A stretch of 64,000 bases of DNA from AP-15 sp963777435 (GCA_963777435.1 CAVZQT010000004.1:372001-436000); one strand, 5' to 3'. Positions 8,825-17,130 are shown, counted from the stretch's first letter. Numbers and translations: made by a program. Notes: generated by a model from the sequence alone, not told the origin.

Positions 8825-8907
8825 ATGTCGTCTGCGTATTGGGCTGTGCCTAACAATGATGGTCTGGAATGATGCACGTGCTGCCTGCGCCTGCTTTGGC
8901 GTTTGAT

Positions 8908-9441
8908 TCATCGCCGCTCACCCGTCTCCGGAGGCTCGCCGCTGCCGCCCATCCACCCCGCCGGGTACAGCCCGCCATCGACACAGCGACGAAAGGAGGA
9001 ATGCGGCCACTCGGCCGGGTGCTCCACGAAACCGTGCTTTACCGGGTTGAAATGCGTGTAGTCCATGTGCGCCGCGAAGTCGCGGTCGTCGCGGATCGTG
9101 TGCCTAGAGTATCGTCGCTGCCAGATGCCGCGTTCGCCCCGGCGAGTCATGACCGGTGATCGAGGCTCGCCGATATGTATGGATTTCGAAAATCGTTTCT
9201 TGATCGCGCGCCAACGGCCGGGGAAGTCGGCGTCCCCTTCCGGCAGGGTCCACAGGCAGTGCATGTGGTCGGGAAGCACGACCCAGGCATCGATGTGGAA
9301 CGGCGTGCGGGTGCGCACCCGCCGAACCGCCTCCCGCAAGGCGTCGATTTGTGTCACCAACAAGTCCGACCGGCGGTCGAGCAGGTTCGCCGTGAAGAAG
9401 AACGTTCCGCCCGGAACCCGATTGCGACGATAATCCGGCAC
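8908..9441 (-). CDS. REP-associated tyrosine transposase (RAYT)
   Basis: A 177-residue Y1-type HUH transposase. It starts with the family's MPDYRRNRVPGGTFFFT. The metal-binding HUH-type motif is DHMHCLWTLP, and the catalytic tyrosine lies in YTHFNPVKHG. The Trp/Arg-rich GIWQRRYSRHTIRD segment is also typical. RAYTs nick and move REP palindromes. REP copies lie on both sides of this gene in inverted orientation, as expected for a REP-RAYT unit. The ORF is intact, so it may still be active. The C-terminal 25 residues are low in complexity. Confidence 0.9.
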   Translation of the reverse strand: MPDYRRNRVPGGTFFFTANLLDRRSDLLVTQIDALREAVRRVRTRTPFHIDAWVVLPDHMHCLWTLPEGDADFPGRWRAIKKRFSKSIHIGEPRSPVMTRRGERGIWQRRYSRHTIRDDRDFAAHMDYTHFNPVKHGFVEHPAEWPHSSFRRCVDGGLYPAGWMGGSGEPPETGERR

Positions 9442-9469
9442 CGTGGGAGTATGCCTGGTGATAGGGAAA

Positions 9470-9531
9470 GGCGGAAGGCGCTGCCCCCCGCCTTCGCGGG
9501 GGCTAAAGGCTTTTGCGCCCTACGCGTGCTG
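9470..9531 (-). repeat. REP-type palindrome, copy 3, split by a second palindrome
   Basis: Bases 9470-9482 (GGCGGAAGGCGCT) and 9509-9531 (GCTTTTGCGCCCTACGCGTG then CTG) are the two halves of the same REP seen at 8782. Between them, 9483-9508 holds an unrelated hairpin, CCCCCGCCTTCGCGGGGG with flanks. Relatives of that hairpin occur inside the IS5-type transposase near 52235 and 52291. Copy 3 is thus a REP with another short palindromic element inserted at its apex. Confidence 0.72.
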
Positions 9532-9541
9532 AACGGCGCGC

Positions 9542-10678
9542 TTACTTGCTCGGAGCCGTCCACACGACGGTGTCGTCGACGGCGTAGAGCCGGCATTGCT
9601 GTTGGGCGCGCTCGGTGCATCGGGTCAGCGCCCGCCACACGGCATCCGGGACCAGCGACGAATTCCAGGCCCAAGCGCCGCCCGAAGGCGCGATCGCAAA
9701 GGCGCGCGGCGAGGGTGCGGCAAGGAAGCGGCGATATTGCTCCCGGCCGGCCTCGCCGAGGCCGGGCAGCTTTGTGTCGTCGGTAATCGCCGTATAGCCG
9801 GATGGCGGCGGGGTGGGCAGGATCGTTTGGCGGACCTGTTGCTGGTCGCTGCTGTGGACCAAGGTCGTCGAGGTCGCGACGCCGAGGTCGAGCGCGGTCT
9901 TGGGGATGCGTTCGCAATCGAAAATCCGCGGATGACCGGGCTCGGTGCCCTGGCACATAAAGGTCGAATATCCGCCGATATTGACCAGCGCCGGGTTGTA
10001 GAAATGAATGAGCCCGGTTCCGCGCGGGATGTTGATCCAGCGCTCGACCAATGCTGGGTCGGCCTTGCCGTCGGAATAGCGGATGATCCAGTCCTTAAGG
10101 TGCAGTTCTGCGACATAGGCGGCGTTCAAATCGCCGTCGCGGTCATAATGGCCGTGAAACCCGATCTGCGTGTATTCGGGTGGGTAGTCGTCGGTGAAAT
10201 AGCGCTCCTTGCCGCCGAGGTACAGCCTTGAGCAGGATGAATAGCAATAGCCGGAGACCGCGGTCTGCAGCGACTTCCGCCGAAACAGTTCGCCCAAATG
10301 ATAGCCAGTCGGCGCATCGCCACCCGGCGAGTTGCGCAGGATCACGATCTTGATTTGCGGTTTTGCCGCGAGCGTGCCGGCGACCTCATCATAGTCGCGC
10401 GCGACGACAGGACCGCTCAAGATCAACTGACCGCCAGCGACCGTTATTTCCATTGCCAGCGCCAATGATGGTAGAAAAAGGCAAGCAAATGTCGCGATAA
10501 CGAGCGCCCGCCAAAGATATTGTGGAACAGAACGACAGTATCGCTGTTCAGTTAGATCGAGCACATCGACAAACGCGTCAATCACTCGCACCGGATTGTT
10601 CTTGTCGACCCAGTCGTCCAGAGATTCAGGAAACAGCATCAGCAGTCCGCAATTCGCCCCCTCAAGGAAACGCTTCAT
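9542..10678 (-). CDS. ClpP-like periplasmic protein fused to an IS1182 transposase N-terminus
   Basis: A 378-residue chimera. Residues 1-44 (MKRFLEGANCGLLMLFPE, then LDDWVDKNNPVRVIDAFVD) match the start of IS1182-type transposases. Residues 55-75 (LWRALVIATFACLFLPSLALA) are the signal peptide of the second part. From about residue 76 a ClpP/crotonase-like domain follows: VILRNSPGGDAPTG, and a serine motif CYSSCSRLYLGG, with IGFHGHY supplying a probable catalytic His. This resembles COG3904-type predicted periplasmic proteins. No ATG, GTG or TTG lies between the two parts, so the host gene has lost its own start and could only be translated from the IS start codon. The buried signal peptide might then act as a membrane anchor. 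Confidence 0.75.
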   Translation of the reverse strand: MKRFLEGANCGLLMLFPESLDDWVDKNNPVRVIDAFVDVLDLTEQRYCRSVPQYLWRALVIATFACLFLPSLALAMEITVAGGQLILSGPVVARDYDEVAGTLAAKPQIKIVILRNSPGGDAPTGYHLGELFRRKSLQTAVSGYCYSSCSRLYLGGKERYFTDDYPPEYTQIGFHGHYDRDGDLNAAYVAELHLKDWIIRYSDGKADPALVERWINIPRGTGLIHFYNPALVNIGGYSTFMCQGTEPGHPRIFDCERIPKTALDLGVATSTTLVHSSDQQQVRQTILPTPPPSGYTAITDDTKLPGLGEAGREQYRRFLAAPSPRAFAIAPSGGAWAWNSSLVPDAVWRALTRCTERAQQQCRLYAVDDTVVWTAPSK

Positions 10679-10735
10679 TGCATCCCCCGCAATCGCCAGT
10701 GGATCATACCATGCGAGGCGTTTTCACACAGCGAG
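10536..10735 (-). mobile_element. 5' remnant of an IS1182-family insertion sequence
   Basis: The minus strand carries the first 44 or so codons of an IS1182-type transposase, beginning at 10678. Upstream of it, near 10711-10725, is the sequence GTTTTCACACAGC in plus-strand reading, resembling the terminal sequence of this family. The rest of the element is missing; the host sequence resumes inside the signal peptide of a ClpP-like gene. The boundaries are approximate because the other terminus is absent. Confidence 0.6.
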
Positions 10736-10934
10736 GATGGAAAGCCGCGAAAATCTTAAGTTCTGCGAAGCGCGACCCCGGTGCTCGTAACACCCGGTAG
10801 AAATGCGTCTCCTGTCGGAGACCTCGGGATCGAGGCAATTGAATCCTTAATTCTGAACCGATGGTTCCGAGTGCGCGCAATGGTTGCTTTCGATGCTCGA
10901 CGTGTTCAAATGCCTGCGATGACAGGGAGCGACA

Positions 10935-11327
10935 ATGATGAAACCACGATACTATATGGCGGTGATCTGGTGTCTGGGTATGCTTGTCACAGCGCCGGCT
11001 TTGCCGCAGACAACAGCACCAGTCAAATCGCCGAGTGCGGCCACCGCTCCGGCGGCAAAATCGGCTGCTCCGGCGCAGGGTAGCCTGGTCGACATCAACT
11101 CGGCCACCGCCGTCGAGCTGGATAAGCTGCCGGGCGTCGGGCCCGCACGCGCGCAGGCAATCATTTCCCATCGGCCATACAGCGGAAAGGACGATCTGGC
11201 GCGTCGCAAGGTCGTTCCGCAAAACCTTTACGAGCAGATCAAGGACAAGATTATTGCGCGACAGGGAACCGCTGGGGCGCCGTCCGGTTCTGCCAAATCG
11301 CCTGCCGCCGCTACAAAAAGCAAATGA
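10935..11327 (+). CDS. ComEA-like helix-hairpin-helix protein, exported
   Basis: A 130-residue protein with an N-terminal signal peptide (MKPRYYMAVIWCLGMLVTAP) and an Ala/Pro/Lys-rich linker. A helix-hairpin-helix domain follows at residues 50-108 (LVDINSATAVELDKLPGVGP, ARAQAIISHRPYSGKDDL). This is the DNA-binding unit of ComEA, which receives DNA in the periplasm during uptake. In many non-competent bacteria short ComEA-like proteins occur alone, so competence should not be inferred. It starts at one of two adjacent ATGs (10935 or 10938) after a GGGAG. It stands alone between the IS1182 remnant and a small glycine-rich protein. Confidence 0.82.
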   Translation: MMKPRYYMAVIWCLGMLVTAPALPQTTAPVKSPSAATAPAAKSAAPAQGSLVDINSATAVELDKLPGVGPARAQAIISHRPYSGKDDLARRKVVPQNLYEQIKDKIIARQGTAGAPSGSAKSPAAATKSK

Positions 11328-11573
11328 GCGCGTAATCGTCCGTCAGCGCAATTTAGGGAGTGGAGTAAAAACGTCCGACTGAATTGCCGACGCCTACTGA
11401 TCCGGCGGCGAATACGGGACTCGATGCGTGTTAAATTGCAGGACTTTAAGAAGCCAACGAGGCGGGATTTTCGTTAACTTGTGTACAATCTGGGATACTG
11501 TTAAATTAACGCTGGTCACGCATTCCGCGTGCCCTGCAAGCTACTCGAGAGCGCCAGATGAAGGGAGCTCGAC

Positions 11574-11891
11574 ATGTGGGGCGGAATCGTCGGTCTGATT
11601 ATCCAACTGATCGCGGGTGGTGTCGGCGGCAACGTCGCCGGAGCGGCGTTGAAGCAATATGATTTGGGAACGATCGGCAACACCATCGCCGGCGTGATCG
11701 GCGGCGGCGTGGGGGCGCAAATCATCGGCGCGCTTGTTGGCGGTGGTGCCGGAGCCGGTGCTGCCGGCGCGGGTGGTCTCGATATTGGTTCGATTATCGG
11801 TCAGATCGCTTCCGGCGGGGTCGGCGGCGGCATCCTGATGGTGATCGTCGGGCTGATCAAGCAAGCCATGGGCGGTCAAAAAATCACCTGA
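11574..11891 (+). CDS. Small glycine-rich membrane protein
   Basis: A 105-residue protein preceded by GGGAG seven bases before ATG. It consists almost wholly of G, A, I and V, with glycine-zipper-like stretches (GLIIQLIAGGVGGNVAGAAL, GNTIAGVIGGGVGAQIIGAL, GGVGGGILMVIVGLI) compatible with three membrane helices. Similar short proteins are common in alphaproteobacteria without known function. The upstream 245 bases are AT-richer and contain the repeated word TGTTAAATT (near 11428 and 11502), possibly a promoter region. Confidence 0.7.
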   Translation: MWGGIVGLIIQLIAGGVGGNVAGAALKQYDLGTIGNTIAGVIGGGVGAQIIGALVGGGAGAGAAGAGGLDIGSIIGQIASGGVGGGILMVIVGLIKQAMGGQKIT

Positions 11892-12057
11892 GCAAGCCAA
11901 GTCCAGCAACAAGCGGTCGTCATTCCCGCGGCAGCGGAAACCCAGGGCCGCAGCAGCGACGGTTCCCCCTGTTCAGGCTACTAGCAGGCTCTGGGCCCTC
12001 CCCGGGCTCGACCCGGGGATCACGCGGCGGGGACAAACACTGCTGCGTAGTCGGGAA
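11892..12057. repeat. Dispersed intergenic palindrome region
   Basis: After the small membrane protein, the sequence carries GTCGTCATTCCCGCGGCAGC and, at 12000-12018, a CCCCGGG-CTCGA-CCCGGGG hairpin within a segment typical of dispersed intergenic repeats in high-GC alphaproteobacteria. No gene is seen. The hairpin could act as a transcription end for 11574-11891, but no T-tract follows. Confidence 0.45.
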
Positions 12058-12194
12058 TTATTCCGCGGGGACGGGTTGTTTGCCGAAGCTGGGGGTGTCG
12101 GTGCGGTCGACGAGGGCTTGGGGGCCTTCGTTCGGCAGGTTTTCGAGCCAGTTGATGCCGGCGTCGATGTCGTTTTCCCACATGTCGCGCGGCA
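12058..12194 (-). pseudogene. Duplicated 3' fragment of the glyoxalase gene at 13676-14263
   Basis: Bases 12066-12194 match 13684-13812 at all but about three positions. The fragment encodes on the minus strand the last 45 or so codons of a VOC protein, including NWLENL, the QPVPAE end and a stop. Upstream of the fragment the match stops abruptly, so this is an orphan tail, not a gene. With the full copy it forms a 1.6-kb-spaced direct repeat enclosing the enoyl-CoA hydratase and GlcG genes. Confidence 0.85.
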
Positions 12195-12314
12195 GCTCCT
12201 ACAGCAAGCTACGCTGTTGCTTCATATTCGGTCAAAGTGCCGCACGGAGATGGCGGCCCGGGAGCCGGCGTGGTACTCGCAGCGCACCGCATGTGTCTGC
12301 GACGGGAGGCCCCT

Positions 12315-13151
12315 GTGAACGCGACCACGAACCCCGCACAGATTTGTCTTGCCCGGCGGTCGCCGGCTTATTGGCGGGTCACGATCGACAACCCACCGAT
12401 CAACGCTATGGGCCCGGAAATGGTCCGGGAGTTCCAGGAGGCCATCAACGCCATCGAGGCCGACGAACATGTCCGGGTTGTGGTCTTCGACAGCGCGATC
12501 GACGGCTACTTCCTAAATCACTCCGATTTCGAGGCCAAGCTCGAGGACCTGACCGCTCTGCCGCCTGGGCCCACCGGCTTGCCGCCGTGGCCGGACTTCC
12601 TCGTGCGCCTGACGCGCGCGCCTGTCGCCTCGATCGCCCTGATCCGCGGGCGGGCGACGGGGAACGGAAGCGAGATCGTGCTCGCCTGCGACATGTGTTT
12701 CGCCAGCCGCGAAAAGGCCATCCTTTCGCAATGGGAAGTGGGCGTCGGGATGGTCGCCGGCGGCGGCCCGATGGCCCGACTGCCCCAGCTGATCGGCCGA
12801 AATCGCGCCCTGGAGGTGCTGTTGAGCTCGGAAGACATCCGCGCTGACCAGGCCGAGGCCTATGGCTACGTGAACCGTGCCCTACCCGACGCCGACCTCG
12901 ACTCGTTCGTGGACGCGCTCGCGACCCGGATCTCCGGGTTCGACAAATGGGCAATCGCCAACACCAAGCGCCTCGTCAACACCAGCCTGCCGCCGGACGT
13001 CGAGCTCGCCGCCGGGTGGGATGCGTGCATCGCTTCGCTCGGGCGGTCCGCCGCGAAGGACGCGCTCAAGGCCCTGTTCGCGCTGGGTTTCCACAAACCG
13101 GGCGATGTCGAAGATCGGCTGGGATACTACCTGGGCCAACTCCCGCGCTAG
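12315..13151 (+). CDS. Enoyl-CoA hydratase/isomerase family protein
   Basis: A crotonase-fold protein of 278 residues from GTG 12315, which is preceded by GGGAGG seven bases upstream. The open frame extends further up but shows no homology there. Landmarks are ITIDNPPINAMGPEM-like N-terminal strand (WRVTIDNPPINAMG), the oxyanion segment IALIRGRATGNGSEIVLACD, and GMVAGGGPMARLPQLIGRN. The residue pattern in the active-site region (SQWEVGVGMVAGGG) lacks the two clear catalytic glutamates of mitochondrial crotonase, so isomerase or hydrolase activity is possible. It is followed 48 bases later by a GlcG-like gene. Both lie inside a segment bracketed by the duplicated glyoxalase tail. Confidence 0.85.
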   Translation: MNATTNPAQICLARRSPAYWRVTIDNPPINAMGPEMVREFQEAINAIEADEHVRVVVFDSAIDGYFLNHSDFEAKLEDLTALPPGPTGLPPWPDFLVRLTRAPVASIALIRGRATGNGSEIVLACDMCFASREKAILSQWEVGVGMVAGGGPMARLPQLIGRNRALEVLLSSEDIRADQAEAYGYVNRALPDADLDSFVDALATRISGFDKWAIANTKRLVNTSLPPDVELAAGWDACIASLGRSAAKDALKALFALGFHKPGDVEDRLGYYLGQLPR

Positions 13152-13199
13152 GCACGCACCCGACGCTGTTCCTCGCCCTTTCAGGAAAGGACGAAGCTC

Positions 13200-13591
13200 A
13201 TGGATCTGCTGGCGACAGCCAAGGCGGTGGCCGAACGTGTGGAGGCCGAGGCGACGCAAGCCAAGGTCCCGGTTGCGATCTGCGTCATCGACATCCACGG
13301 CAATCTCGTGCTCCAGCACCGCATGAATGGCGCGCCGCTGTTCTCACTCGAGCTCTCCGAGCGCAAGGCGTACACGTCGGCGCTCGTACGCGTGCGCACG
13401 GCCGAACTCGTCCCGCTGGTACACCGCTGGTACAGCCGCTCTACCCGCTGATCATGGTCGCCGGGGGCCGCTATTCCGCAATGGGCGGCGGCGTCCCGCT
13501 GATCCGCGACGGCGAGGTGGTCGGCGGCGTCGGCGTCAGCGGCGGTACAACCGAGCAGGACATCGCCATCGTCGAGGCGGCGCTCCGATAA
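13200..13591 (+). pseudogene. GlcG/HbpS-type heme-binding protein, broken by an 11-bp tandem duplication
   Basis: The ATG at 13200 follows GGAAAGG and opens MDLLATAKAVAERVEAEATQ, the start of the GlcG/HbpS (DUF336) family, continuing to ELVPLVHRWYSRSTR and a premature stop at 13451. In another frame the missing half follows: LVQPLYPLIMVAGGRYSAMG, GGVPLIRDGEVVGGVGVSGG and TTEQDIAIVEAALR, ending at 13591. The break coincides with a perfect tandem duplication of CCGCTGGTACA at 13413-13423 and 13424-13434. Removing one copy restores a normal 126-residue protein. The family binds heme or small cofactors and often accompanies oxidases. Confidence 0.85.
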
Positions 13592-13675
13592 GAGCTCGGC
13601 CCGGCGTCTGATTACGAGGCCGCCTCGACACAGGGATCAAGCGGGCGACGAAAAATACCTTAGTGCCGTCGACCC

Positions 13676-14263
13676 TTACTCGGCGGGGACGGGTTGTTTG
13701 CCGAAGCTGGGGGTGTCGGTGCGGTCGACGAGGGCTTCGGGGCCTTCGCTCGGCAGGTTTTCGAGCCAGTTGATGCCGGCGTCGATGTCGTTTTCCCACA
13801 TCTCGCGCGGCATTTCGTAAAGGAACTCGACCCCGTAGCCGTTCGGGTCATTGATGTAGACGCTATGGGTGACGCCGTGATTGACCCGCCAGTTGAACTT
13901 GACGCCGCGGCTCTGCAGGAATTTGAGCTGCTTTAGCCAGGCCTCGCGGTTGGGCATCGTCAATGCGACATGGTTGATCGCGCACTGGCCGTTCGACAGG
14001 ACCCAATCGCTCGGCGGCGGCAGGTTCGGGCTTTCGACTAGGGCCACCGTGTGATGGGTCAGCTGGCCGTCATTGACGGCACTGTAAAACTGCATGTTGG
14101 GCGGGGTCGGCCGGCCGGGCTTCGGGTGCAGTTTGCCTACCTGCTTGAAGCCGACGATCTCGGTCCAGAATTTGTGCGACTCGTCCATGTTGCGGACGTT
14201 GAGCACCAAATGGTTGATGCCGGACGGGCTGACCGCCTCGGCCGGGGTTTCGATATCTGCCAT
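13676..14263 (-). CDS. VOC family (glyoxalase/extradiol dioxygenase-like) protein
   Basis: A 195-residue vicinal-oxygen-chelate protein from ATG 14263, preceded by GGGAGG six bases upstream; an earlier in-frame ATG lacks such a site. It starts with the strand GINHLVLNVRNMDESHKFWT and contains HTVALVE and NHVALTMPNREAWLKQL and GYGVEFLYEMP, so His and Glu metal ligands are present in the usual places. Enzymes of this fold open aromatic rings, isomerise or detoxify. The substrate is unknown. Its last 45 codons are duplicated at 12058-12194. Confidence 0.85.
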   Translation of the reverse strand: MADIETPAEAVSPSGINHLVLNVRNMDESHKFWTEIVGFKQVGKLHPKPGRPTPPNMQFYSAVNDGQLTHHTVALVESPNLPPPSDWVLSNGQCAINHVALTMPNREAWLKQLKFLQSRGVKFNWRVNHGVTHSVYINDPNGYGVEFLYEMPREMWENDIDAGINWLENLPSEGPEALVDRTDTPSFGKQPVPAE

Positions 14264-14420
14264 GTCATACCTCCCAAAATGCGGGTGCAAAACAGGTACG
14301 CCGCTTCGCGCGCCGGTTCAAGCGCCAAACCCGCTGTCCTATCCGGCCGCAAAGCGGTGGCGCCGAGGGCGGGCGGCCGATAGATTGCGCGCCTCGTAAC
14401 AAAACAAGGGGAACGAGGAA

Positions 14421-15503
14421 ATGGCTATCGGCGCAGGATTGTTGACGGGCGCGCTCGCGGGGCTCGCTTTTGTCGGCTGCAACATGATGCGGGCGCGGCC
14501 GGCATATGCCGCGCAGGGAACCGCACAACCCGGCCGGCGGCGCGAGGTCGTGGTCAACGGCAAGCGGGTCAAGACCGTCGATGTCCACGCTCACACGATC
14601 GTTCCCGAGGCGGCGGCGGTGATCAACCACCCGCTCGAAGCGCCGGGGCTGTTGTGGTCCAACGTCTCCGACCGCATCGCCGAAATGGATGCCGAGGGGG
14701 TCGATGTCGAAGCGCTCAGCATCAACCCCTATTGGTATCGCGCCGAGCGCGACGCCGCGGCGGAATTGATCAAGATCCAGAACGAGAAATTGGCCGAATT
14801 CTGCGCCGGCATGCCGGATCGCTTTGTCGCGTTTGCGACCGTCGCGTTGCAGCACCCGCAACTCGCCGTCGAGCAGCTCGAATACGCGATCAAGACCTTG
14901 GGATTGCGTGGCCTCTCGGTCGGCGGCAGCGTTGCCGGCCAGGAATTGGCCGACCCCAAATTCCACCCGGTCTGGGCCAAAGCCGAAGAACTCGGCATCC
15001 TGATCTTTATGCACCCGCTCGGCACCCGCGAATTGGAGCCGAGCGGCCGGCTCGGCGGCAGCGGCTTGCTCACCAACACGATCGGCAACCCGCTCGAAAC
15101 CACGATCGCATTGTCCCATCTGATCTTTGAGGGGACGCTCGACCGCTTTCCGGGACTCAAGATCTGCGCCGCGCATGGCGGCGGCTTTTTGCCTTCCTAC
15201 GCCAACCGCTCGGACGCGGTGATCACGACGTTCCCGAACCGCGTCGGGCCATTGCCCAAGAAAAAGCCGACCCAATACTTGAAAGACGGTCAGCTTTACT
15301 TCGACTCGATCATGTTCACCGGCGAGGCGATGCGCCATCTGATCGCCGAGAGCGGCGTCGGCCAGGTCGTCCTCGGAACCGATTACCCCTTCCCGTGGAA
15401 CAAGGTCCCGGTAGATCACATCCTATCGACCCCGGGCTTGAGCGACGACGACAAGATCGCAATCCTCGGCGGCACCGCGGCAAAGCTGCTCGGCATCAAC
15501 TGA
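14421..15503 (+). CDS. Amidohydrolase family protein (ACMSD-like)
   Basis: A 360-residue metal-dependent amidohydrolase. Residues 1-33 look like an export signal with a hydrophobic core (GLLTGALAGLAFVGC) ending in AYAAQ, and LAFVGC could also be a lipobox. The catalytic domain begins VDVHAHTIVPEA with the H-x-H pair. It continues with FMHPLGTRE, CAAHGGGFLPSY and VLGTDYPFPW, matching the aminocarboxymuconate semialdehyde decarboxylase branch. Members decarboxylate or hydrolyse aromatic-derived acids. Export of such an enzyme is seen in several proteobacterial homologues. The substrate is unknown. It is divergent from the VOC gene. Confidence 0.85.
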   Translation: MAIGAGLLTGALAGLAFVGCNMMRARPAYAAQGTAQPGRRREVVVNGKRVKTVDVHAHTIVPEAAAVINHPLEAPGLLWSNVSDRIAEMDAEGVDVEALSINPYWYRAERDAAAELIKIQNEKLAEFCAGMPDRFVAFATVALQHPQLAVEQLEYAIKTLGLRGLSVGGSVAGQELADPKFHPVWAKAEELGILIFMHPLGTRELEPSGRLGGSGLLTNTIGNPLETTIALSHLIFEGTLDRFPGLKICAAHGGGFLPSYANRSDAVITTFPNRVGPLPKKKPTQYLKDGQLYFDSIMFTGEAMRHLIAESGVGQVVLGTDYPFPWNKVPVDHILSTPGLSDDDKIAILGGTAAKLLGIN

Positions 15504-15593
15504 AGAAATAACGCACCGGCGGCGCATGACCGGCAATCACGGGAGCCTTGATCCAAGGCGCGCCCGTGGACGGGCTACCGCCTGGGTCGCACC

Positions 15594-16103
15594 TTATTTC
15601 CGAAGAGTACGCGCCGGCTTCAGAATTTCGCTCAGGGTGATCGGGCGGAAGTCCCAGACGTCGGCGCCGACATCGACCTGCCGCGGCTGCGGCTTTAGGC
15701 GGCCGTGGCAATGACCGTGCAGATTGATCGAGCCCTTGTCCATCCGCCGCCAACTGCGGAACGGATAATGGCACAACACCAGCAAGACGCCGTCGAGCGT
15801 CAACTCGAAATAAGGCTGCACGCTCGCCCAGCCGGGTTGAGCGGCGGTCTCCGGCGGGTCGTTGTTGCCGGTGACGAGATATTTCTTGCCGTGCAGCCGG
15901 GTTAGCCATCCGGTGATTGCCGCCGCCGGCTGGCGGATCGCGAAGTCGCCGAGATGCCAGACTTCGTCCTCCGGCCCGACAGTCTCGTTCCACCGCATGA
16001 CCAGCACCTCGTTCATCGCCGGCACCGAGGCGAACGGCCGGCGATAAAGCCCCAGCGCGCCGCCATGCCCAAAATGGGTATCGCTGGTGAAGAAGATTGC
16101 CAT
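15594..16103 (-). CDS. Metallophosphoesterase family protein
   Basis: A 169-residue calcineurin-like phosphoesterase. It has all five blocks: FFTSDTHFGH (D-x-H), VWHLGDFA (GD), LVTGNNDPP (GNND in place of GNHD), LCHYPF, and NLHGHCHG (GHxH). The family hydrolyses phosphomonoesters or diesters with two metal ions. Short stand-alone forms such as this are sometimes phage-linked or of unknown specificity. It is convergent with the amidohydrolase gene and lies in the opposite strand from it. Confidence 0.88.
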   Translation of the reverse strand: MAIFFTSDTHFGHGGALGLYRRPFASVPAMNEVLVMRWNETVGPEDEVWHLGDFAIRQPAAAITGWLTRLHGKKYLVTGNNDPPETAAQPGWASVQPYFELTLDGVLLVLCHYPFRSWRRMDKGSINLHGHCHGRLKPQPRQVDVGADVWDFRPITLSEILKPARTLRK

Positions 16104-16254
16104 CTTTAGCGCGCTATCCGGGCATCGCGGAGGTCAGTTCCGAGAACGGCTACCTGAAACTATAGCTCCCTATCCGCCGCGGGCGGAGAGGGGACCATGG
16201 TCGGCCAGCGGCAACGCGACACCTTCTTCAAACCGAAAGACCGCCGCCGCTGTC

Positions 16255-17130
16255 TCACAGTTCGGCGGCGACGGCGGCGTGGTATCGGCGCAGTGCGGCG
16301 AGGTGGTCGGAGAGGGTGTGGCCGGGGAGGCGCTGGTGATGGCGGCGATTGAAGGTTGTCGTCAGGCAGATATGCGAGGCGCCGGCTGATTTCCAAAACC
16401 GCGTCTCGCGCGCCCAGTCGGCCTCGCTGCCGGTTCCCATCGACACCCAGGCTTCGATTCCGATCTGGGCGGGGTCGCGGCCGGCGGCTGCGGTCAATCG
16501 GCGCAGCCGGTCCAGCACCTCGGTTGCCTCATTCCCCGGCGGATAGGCGTTCGGCATCCATCCGTCGCCGAATTTGGCGATGCGCTCCAAGGTGCGGTCG
16601 TGATGGCCGCCAAACCACACCGGCACCTTGCCCGAGGCCGGCCGCGGGTTGATCCCGGCATCCTCGATCGTGTGCCAGCGTCCCTTGAAGGTGACGTGGG
16701 GCTCAGCCCACAATTTCTGCATGACCTCGACCTGCTCCTCCGAGCGGCGGCCGCGATTGTGAAAATTCTCGTTGAGAGCGGTGAATTCGACCTCGTTCCA
16801 GCCGACCCCGATGCCGAGCCGGAAGCGACCGCCCGACAATACATCGAGGCAAGCCGCCTGTTTGGCGACAAGCACGGTCTGGCGCTGCGGCAGAATCAGC
16901 ACACCTGTCGAAAAGCCGAGCTTCGTCGTGCAACTCGCGAGATAGCCGAACAACACAAACGGGTCGTGGTACAGCCCGGCGCCGGTACGGTCACCCTCGC
17001 GCGCCCCGAGCACATGATCGGGCGCCTCGACAAAATGATAACCGATCAATTCAGCCGTCTGCGCGTATTCGCGCACGACCGCCGGCTCGCCGCCAATATC
17101 GCTCCACGGCAACAACGTCCCGAGTTCCAT
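16255..17130 (-). CDS. LLM-class F420-dependent-type oxidoreductase
   Basis: A 291-residue TIM-barrel flavin oxidoreductase beginning MELGTLLPWSDIGGEPAVVR. It has VEAPDHVLGA, the signature LDVLSGGRFRLGIGVGWNEVEF and VWFGGHHDRTLERIAKFGDGW. This is a second, intact paralogue of the LLM enzyme at 3.7-4.5 kb. Whether F420 or FMN is used cannot be decided here. It is a single gene, convergent with nothing obvious and adjacent to the phosphoesterase. Confidence 0.88.
   Translation of the reverse strand: MELGTLLPWSDIGGEPAVVREYAQTAELIGYHFVEAPDHVLGAREGDRTGAGLYHDPFVLFGYLASCTTKLGFSTGVLILPQRQTVLVAKQAACLDVLSGGRFRLGIGVGWNEVEFTALNENFHNRGRRSEEQVEVMQKLWAEPHVTFKGRWHTIEDAGINPRPASGKVPVWFGGHHDRTLERIAKFGDGWMPNAYPPGNEATEVLDRLRRLTAAAGRDPAQIGIEAWVSMGTGSEADWARETRFWKSAGASHICLTTTFNRRHHQRLPGHTLSDHLAALRRYHAAVAAEL

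Noticed and set aside
14265..15419. Long minus-strand ORF opposite the amidohydrolase gene
   Set aside because: Mirror of the plus-strand amidohydrolase, which has clear motifs; the antisense product has no family features and is rich in repeated Arg/Asp/Gly.
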